Under the pieces are notes generated by a model. The model was not told the DNA's origin. It made no database searches and saw only the letters and a list, made by a program, of their open reading frames with translations. The position numbers were made by a program, and so were the translations under genes. This document shows positions 60,080 through 64,000 of a stretch of DNA of 64,000 bases, one piece after another. The stretch covers positions 44,931-108,930 of the forward strand of contig JAHEAQ010000005.1 of assembly GCA_024642705.1 (NCBI GenBank), given 5' to 3'. Every line of letters begins with the position of its first letter. The stretch's first letter is position 1. The stretch comes from Bacteroidota bacterium (GTDB taxonomy: Bacteria > Bacteroidota > Bacteroidia > Chitinophagales > Saprospiraceae).

Positions 60080-61564
60080 TTACTTTAACCTTAAATGCTT
60101 CACAGAATAAAAACATATTGCACCATAACCTATGGCCAATAAAGCGTGAAGTAAGATAAAAGAATTATTCTGGATTTGTATTCCTGCAAATATCGCAAGG
60201 ATGAAATAAATAGATAGGATGCCTTCTATTATAGTTGTGATAGAAACTTTCGTTTCCAAATATTTCTTTTTATTTAATTTATCAGCTAAATTCTTAATAT
60301 TGAATTTGGGAGTCCTTATAAAAGCTGATTTTCTTCCGAAAAAACCTTGAATAATTGCTATCGAATTGTGAAAAGAAAGCCCCATGGATAAAGAAAGAAA
60401 TACTGGGAATAGAAAAATAAATTTGAATATTATTTTGAAAAAGCTTTCACCTTTCCATGTTGTTCTTGCATTTGCGACATAATAAACACCCACAATAGAT
60501 AATAGACTAATTAGAAAAATGGCAAAATATCTGCCATTAACTCCAAGCGGTTCAATAAGAAATAAAACCGGCACACTGAAGACTCCAATTATGAATACAC
60601 AAAGAAAAACGGAACTACTTAATAAATGAATCGTAGCATGAATTTTTTGTGAGAATTTTAGATTTGAAACCCAGACAGAAGGCAATATTTTTTTTGCAGT
60701 TTCGGCACCACCCTTCATCCATCTGAATTGCTGCGATTTTAAACCGTTCATCTCTGAAGGAAGTTCCGCAGGTGAACCAATTTCTTCTAGATAAGTTATC
60801 TTCCAACCTTTAAGTTGAGCTCGATAACTTAAGTCCAAATCTTCTGTTAAGGTGTCTGCTTCCCAGCCTCCAGCATCCAAAATAGTTTGTTTCCTCCATA
60901 CTCCAGCTGTTCCATTGAATTGCAAAAAATAATTTGAAAACTCTCTTCCTACTTGTTCAACTGTAAAATGAACATTCAATTGGAAAGCTTGTAATTTTGT
61001 AATCAATGAATAATCACGATTGATGTGTTCCCAGCGGGTCTGGACCACACCAATTTTTTTATCTTCAAAATATGGAATGGTGTTTCTTAAAAAATCAGGA
61101 TTTGGCAAAAAATCAGCATCAAATATGGCTATGAAATCCCCTTTTGCAAATTTCATAGCATCTCTAAGGGCACCTGCTTTGAAGCCTGTTCTATTTTTTC
61201 TTGTAATATGTTCAATATTGAAGCCCAGCAATTTATATTCAGCTACTTTATCTTCAGAAATTTGAATTGTTTCATCATCGGAATCATCAAGTATGTGTAT
61301 TTCAAATTTGTCTTTAGGATAATCGAATTTCACGATATTATCGACTAACCTTTCAACCACGTACATTTCATTGAAAATCGGAAGTTGAATGGTAACAAAA
61401 GGCAAATCAATATCTTTTACCAAACCATTTTCTTTTTTTGGCTTTACTGCTCTAATTGCTTTTTCATATTTAAATAAAAGTTGGAATTGCATAATACAAA
61501 ACAACATTATATATGTTAGTGCAAGACTGTAAATAATAATAACAATAGTTCCAAGTATCAGCAT
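60080..61564 (-). CDS. Processive-type GT2 membrane glycosyltransferase
   Basis: The 494-residue protein has an N-terminal helix, a GT-A domain with D,D,D,QxxRW-type motifs (HILDDSDDET, IFDADFLP, TLTEDLDLSYR, SQQFRWMKGG) and four or more C-terminal helices. This is the layout of cellulose-synthase-like and glucosylceramide-synthase-like enzymes that make a glycan or glycolipid at the membrane. ATG 61564 starts four bases after the upstream gene stop; a start at 61612 would add 16 residues and overlap that gene by 44 bases. The product cannot be deduced. Confidence 0.85.
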   Translation of the reverse strand: MLILGTIVIIIYSLALTYIMLFCIMQFQLLFKYEKAIRAVKPKKENGLVKDIDLPFVTIQLPIFNEMYVVERLVDNIVKFDYPKDKFEIHILDDSDDETIQISEDKVAEYKLLGFNIEHITRKNRTGFKAGALRDAMKFAKGDFIAIFDADFLPNPDFLRNTIPYFEDKKIGVVQTRWEHINRDYSLITKLQAFQLNVHFTVEQVGREFSNYFLQFNGTAGVWRKQTILDAGGWEADTLTEDLDLSYRAQLKGWKITYLEEIGSPAELPSEMNGLKSQQFRWMKGGAETAKKILPSVWVSNLKFSQKIHATIHLLSSSVFLCVFIIGVFSVPVLFLIEPLGVNGRYFAIFLISLLSIVGVYYVANARTTWKGESFFKIIFKFIFLFPVFLSLSMGLSFHNSIAIIQGFFGRKSAFIRTPKFNIKNLADKLNKKKYLETKVSITTIIEGILSIYFILAIFAGIQIQNNSFILLHALLAIGYGAICFYSVKHLRLK

Positions 61565-61568
61565 TCGG

Positions 61569-62276
61569 TTATAATAGTTTAAATATTGTCCATAAAATTT
61601 TATGTCCAGCAAGTATAGTTCCTCTTAAAGTTCCAGATACTTTAGAAACTCCAATTCTTTTTCTATAAAGGGCTGGAATTTCTGAACATTTGAAGTTTAA
61701 TTTTGCAGCTTTGACTTGCATCTCAACAGTCCATCCAAATGTTTTATCTTCCATTTCAAGTTCCAATAACTTTGAATATTTAATAGCTCTGAATGGGCCT
61801 AAGTCAGTGAATTGAACTTTATAAAACAACTTAATTAGATTTATAGCAAGCCAATTTCCAAATAATTGTTGGGGCATCATAGCTCCTTTTTCTAAATTCC
61901 CAATTGCTCTAGAGGCTATGACTAAGTCAAAATCCTCTTCTATTATCGGTTTTACTAGATCAGGCATTTGCTCTGGATGGTCAGAATAGTCGCCATCTAA
62001 GAAAACAACAATGTCTGGCTTATGTTCATTCTGAGATATATATTCCATCCCTTTCAAACATGCATTTCCGTATCCTTTTGCAGGTTCTGAAACAACAATA
62101 GCCCCATTTTTAGAAGCAACTTCAGCAGTTCTGTCTGTACTTTTATTTTCACAAACTATTATTTTTCTAACTAGATATTTCGGAATATCATTGATCACTG
62201 CTCCTATGGAAGATTCTTCATTATAGGCTGGGATTATTACATCAATAAGTATTTTATTATTCGTCAACGTACACAA
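61569..62276 (-). CDS. Polyprenyl-phosphate sugar synthase-like GT2 glycosyltransferase
   Basis: This 235-residue protein is a DPM1-like GT-A enzyme: VIIPAYNEESSIGAVI, VVFLDGDYSDHPEQM (DxD-type metal site), GPFRAIKYSKLLEL and TFGWTVEMQVKAA. It lacks C-terminal membrane anchors. Relatives transfer glucose or mannose from a nucleotide sugar to a polyprenyl phosphate. No ATG precedes the conserved start: an in-frame TAA lies at 62295-62297 and only TTG codons (62276, 62267) are available, so the start is TTG. First gene of the three-gene cluster. Confidence 0.8.
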   Translation of the reverse strand: MCTLTNNKILIDVIIPAYNEESSIGAVINDIPKYLVRKIIVCENKSTDRTAEVASKNGAIVVSEPAKGYGNACLKGMEYISQNEHKPDIVVFLDGDYSDHPEQMPDLVKPIIEEDFDLVIASRAIGNLEKGAMMPQQLFGNWLAINLIKLFYKVQFTDLGPFRAIKYSKLLELEMEDKTFGWTVEMQVKAAKLNFKCSEIPALYRKRIGVSKVSGTLRGTILAGHKILWTIFKLL

Positions 62277-62392
62277 TTGAAGTGTAAATTTAAGTTAATA
62301 TTTAAATAATTATTTGTTTCTGAAATGACAAAGCTTAAAGGTTCCTAAAATTTAATATTGTAATTGCAAAGGAGTTTTTAAAATATTAGCAT

Positions 62393-62400
62393 TAGTTTCG
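62393..62400 (+). promoter_or_regulatory. -7-like box TAGTTTCG
   Basis: A one-base variant of TAnnTTTG ending four bases before the ATG at 62405. If functional, the transcript would be leaderless or nearly so. Confidence 0.35.
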
Positions 62401-62404
62401 CACC

Positions 62405-63907
62405 ATGAGTCAGTTTTGGACATATCTAAATGTATCTTTTATTATAACTTGCGTATTATGCATATCAATGAACTCATGCAGATACACAGAGAATTTTTAT
62501 AATGGAAATGAAGCAAAAGTTGAATTTTCAAAAGATACCGTAAGATTTGATACTGTTTTTACATCGGTTGGATCAGCAACCCGAAACTTTAAGATAAAAA
62601 ATCCTTACAGTGAAAATCTGCTAATTTCTCGGATTAATCTTGAAAATGCAGATAATAGCTTTTTTAGATTAAATATAAATGGCCAAGATGCTAATGATGT
62701 TTCGGGCGTTGATATCCCGGGAAAGGATAGTATCTATGTTTTTGTAGAGGTTACCATAGATCCTGATCAACCCTTGAGCAATAGCCCGTTTGTTATTGAA
62801 GAATATGTAAATGTGGAAGTAAATGGGAACTCCCAAAAAGTGCTTTTGGAAGCTTGGGGTCAAAATGCCAATTATATTCCTAGTACAAAAAATAAAGCAG
62901 GCCTAGCTTTATTATCTTGTGAAAATGATCAGGTGATTTGGGATGATCCTAAGCCATATGTTGTCTATGGAATTCTTTTTATTGATAGTTGTTCACTAGT
63001 ACTCCCTCCAGATTGTAAAATATATGTTCATGGGGGAATTGCAATTCGAGATGATATTGGTACCTACAATGATGGTAGAATTATTATGCTAAAAGATGGG
63101 AGGATATTATCTAATGGAACTTTGGAAAAACCTGTAATTATTCAAGGAGACAGATTGGAACCAGAATATGAAGAAGTGGCAGCTCAATGGACAGGAATTC
63201 AGATTTATCCAGAAAGTACAGGAAATGTTTTTGAACATACGATTATAAAAGATGGCATTGTTGGATTAAGTATTGATTCTGCTTCCTCTGCCATATTAAA
63301 TTTTACTCAAGTTTTTAATCATGCATCTAGGGCATTAATTTCCTATCATGTAAATGAATTAAAAATTAGCAATTCACTTTTTCATAGCGCTTCTGGCGAA
63401 ACCGTATTAATTAAATATGGTGGAAATATAAAAATTGATTACACGACAATCGCTGGGTATACCAATCAGCTAGCGGCACTTTATGCAGATAATTATAGAT
63501 GTACAGAGGAGATATTCTGTGGCCCAATACTAGTAAACCCATTAAATTTAAACATCCGAAACTCTATAATTGCAGGAAATGGATCTGATGAATTGGAAAT
63601 GATTGACGGCACTATGAAAGAAGATCCTTTGTCATTTTCATTTATAATGAACAATTGTTTGATCAAAATGGATACCTTATTGAATAGCAGAAATTTCCCT
63701 AATTTCTTTGATAATTGCGAAAATTGTGCCTCTATAAAGAATACTGAATCTCTATTTCTTAATGTAGATGAGCTGGATTTTCATTTGGATACGTTGTCAC
63801 AAGCTGAGATGAAAGCACTACCAATTTCTGGTATTTTTTTAGATTTAGATGGCAATATTAGAGATATAGCGAATCCTGATGCTGGATGCTTTGAATATCA
63901 AAATTAA
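62405..63907 (+). CDS. Predicted beta-helix lipoprotein
   Basis: The 500-residue product has an N-terminal hydrophobic segment ending in MNSC (C25, probable lipobox). Residues 38-160 form an immunoglobulin-like or abnormal-spindle-like beta domain (VEFSKDTVRFDTVFTSVGS, KDSIYVFVEVTIDP). Residues 170-480 contain short repeated strands with Asn/Gly/Ser turns (NVFEHTIIKDGIVGLSID, NIRNSIIAGNGSDELEM), the pattern of a right-handed parallel beta-helix, ending in NPDAGCFEYQN. Likely a surface or periplasmic binding protein; no catalytic residues identified. Nothing is called in the last 93 bases of the window. Confidence 0.7.
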   Translation: MSQFWTYLNVSFIITCVLCISMNSCRYTENFYNGNEAKVEFSKDTVRFDTVFTSVGSATRNFKIKNPYSENLLISRINLENADNSFFRLNINGQDANDVSGVDIPGKDSIYVFVEVTIDPDQPLSNSPFVIEEYVNVEVNGNSQKVLLEAWGQNANYIPSTKNKAGLALLSCENDQVIWDDPKPYVVYGILFIDSCSLVLPPDCKIYVHGGIAIRDDIGTYNDGRIIMLKDGRILSNGTLEKPVIIQGDRLEPEYEEVAAQWTGIQIYPESTGNVFEHTIIKDGIVGLSIDSASSAILNFTQVFNHASRALISYHVNELKISNSLFHSASGETVLIKYGGNIKIDYTTIAGYTNQLAALYADNYRCTEEIFCGPILVNPLNLNIRNSIIAGNGSDELEMIDGTMKEDPLSFSFIMNNCLIKMDTLLNSRNFPNFFDNCENCASIKNTESLFLNVDELDFHLDTLSQAEMKALPISGIFLDLDGNIRDIANPDAGCFEYQN

Positions 63908-64000
63908 ATTGTCTTTGATAAATTAACGTTGGGCATTTGTATTTAAAAGTGTACGCCTGCACATTTTTAATAATCGAGAATAATTTAAAGCTCCATCATT

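Noticed and set aside
61564..61612. A 44-base overlap between two glycosyltransferase genes as programmed coupling
   Set aside because: A perfectly placed ATG four bases after the upstream stop removes the overlap.
1..64000. Phage, insertion sequence, CRISPR or defence island
   Set aside because: No transposase, integrase, terminal repeats, spacer array, restriction or toxin-antitoxin gene was recognised; gene order and composition look like stable chromosome.

Overview
This 64 kb window is an AT-rich chromosomal segment from a member of the Bacteroidota. The evidence is the complete type IX secretion (T9SS) motor cassette gldKLMN, PorP/SprF-type outer-membrane proteins, T9SS C-terminal sorting domains, DUF4249 lipoproteins beside a TonB-dependent receptor, the bamD-rpoZ-coaBC-DUF4835 cluster, and promoters of the TAnnTTTG type with no usable Shine-Dalgarno sequences. 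A Saprospiria-like or other non-Bacteroidales environmental lineage is my guess; the genus cannot be read from the sequence. I found no tRNA, rRNA, CRISPR array, insertion sequence, integrase or phage gene. Gene density is high and the region looks like stable chromosome.

Layout. 1-2.3 kb: end of an ABC exporter, a T9SS cargo protein and a small barrel-like protein. 2.4-7.2 kb: a PLP enzyme facing a minus-strand operon bamD-rpoZ-coaBC-DUF4835-purN. 7.5-14 kb: a glutamate-synthase-like FMN protein, metF, a large M14 peptidase and a DUF2279 protein. 14.3-17.4 kb: a PorP plus PorE-like OmpA pair. 17.7-24.8 kb: pnuC, then the six-gene Na+-translocating NADH:quinone reductase operon nqrABCDEF, closed by a strong terminator. 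25.5-29.4 kb: metG and lnt. 29.5-35.5 kb: a Kelch/IPT lipoprotein, a TonB-dependent receptor and two tandem DUF4249 lipoproteins, probably one outer-membrane uptake or surface system. 35.7-39.4 kb: a 1244-residue beta-propeller T9SS cargo protein. 39.5-47.7 kb: 3-phosphoglycerate dehydrogenase, a GH127 glycosidase, recG, rbfA and small proteins. 47.8-52.6 kb: a metal ABC permease fused to a DtxR-type regulator, a Ppx/GppA phosphatase, small envelope proteins and a PhnP-like metallo-hydrolase. 52.7-58.4 kb: porP-gldK-gldL-gldM-gldN. 58.5-62.3 kb: a CDGSH protein and a three-gene membrane glycosyltransferase cluster. 62.4-63.9 kb: a beta-helix lipoprotein.

How the genes work together. Two T9SS gene sets (a PorP/PorE-like pair and PorP plus GldKLMN) and two proteins with type A sorting domains describe an organism that exports large adhesin- or enzyme-like proteins and anchors them at the surface. 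Envelope support comes from BamD, Lnt and the TonB receptor. Energy comes partly from Na+-NQR, with the NMN importer PnuC encoded just upstream.

The most unusual observations are: (i) NqrA carries an extra N-terminal membrane hairpin of about 90 residues; (ii) a metal permease is fused to a complete DtxR-like repressor and has no transporter partners nearby, an architecture resembling chlamydial YtgCR; (iii) the receptor/DUF4249 system carries a mosaic tandem duplication with conserved Cys motifs; (iv) a GEVED module is inserted inside the beta-propeller of the giant cargo protein; (v) a perfect 19-bp inverted repeat lies in that gene's leader; (vi) paired hairpins lie between gldK and gldL; and (vii) a triplicated 9-mer lies upstream of metF.
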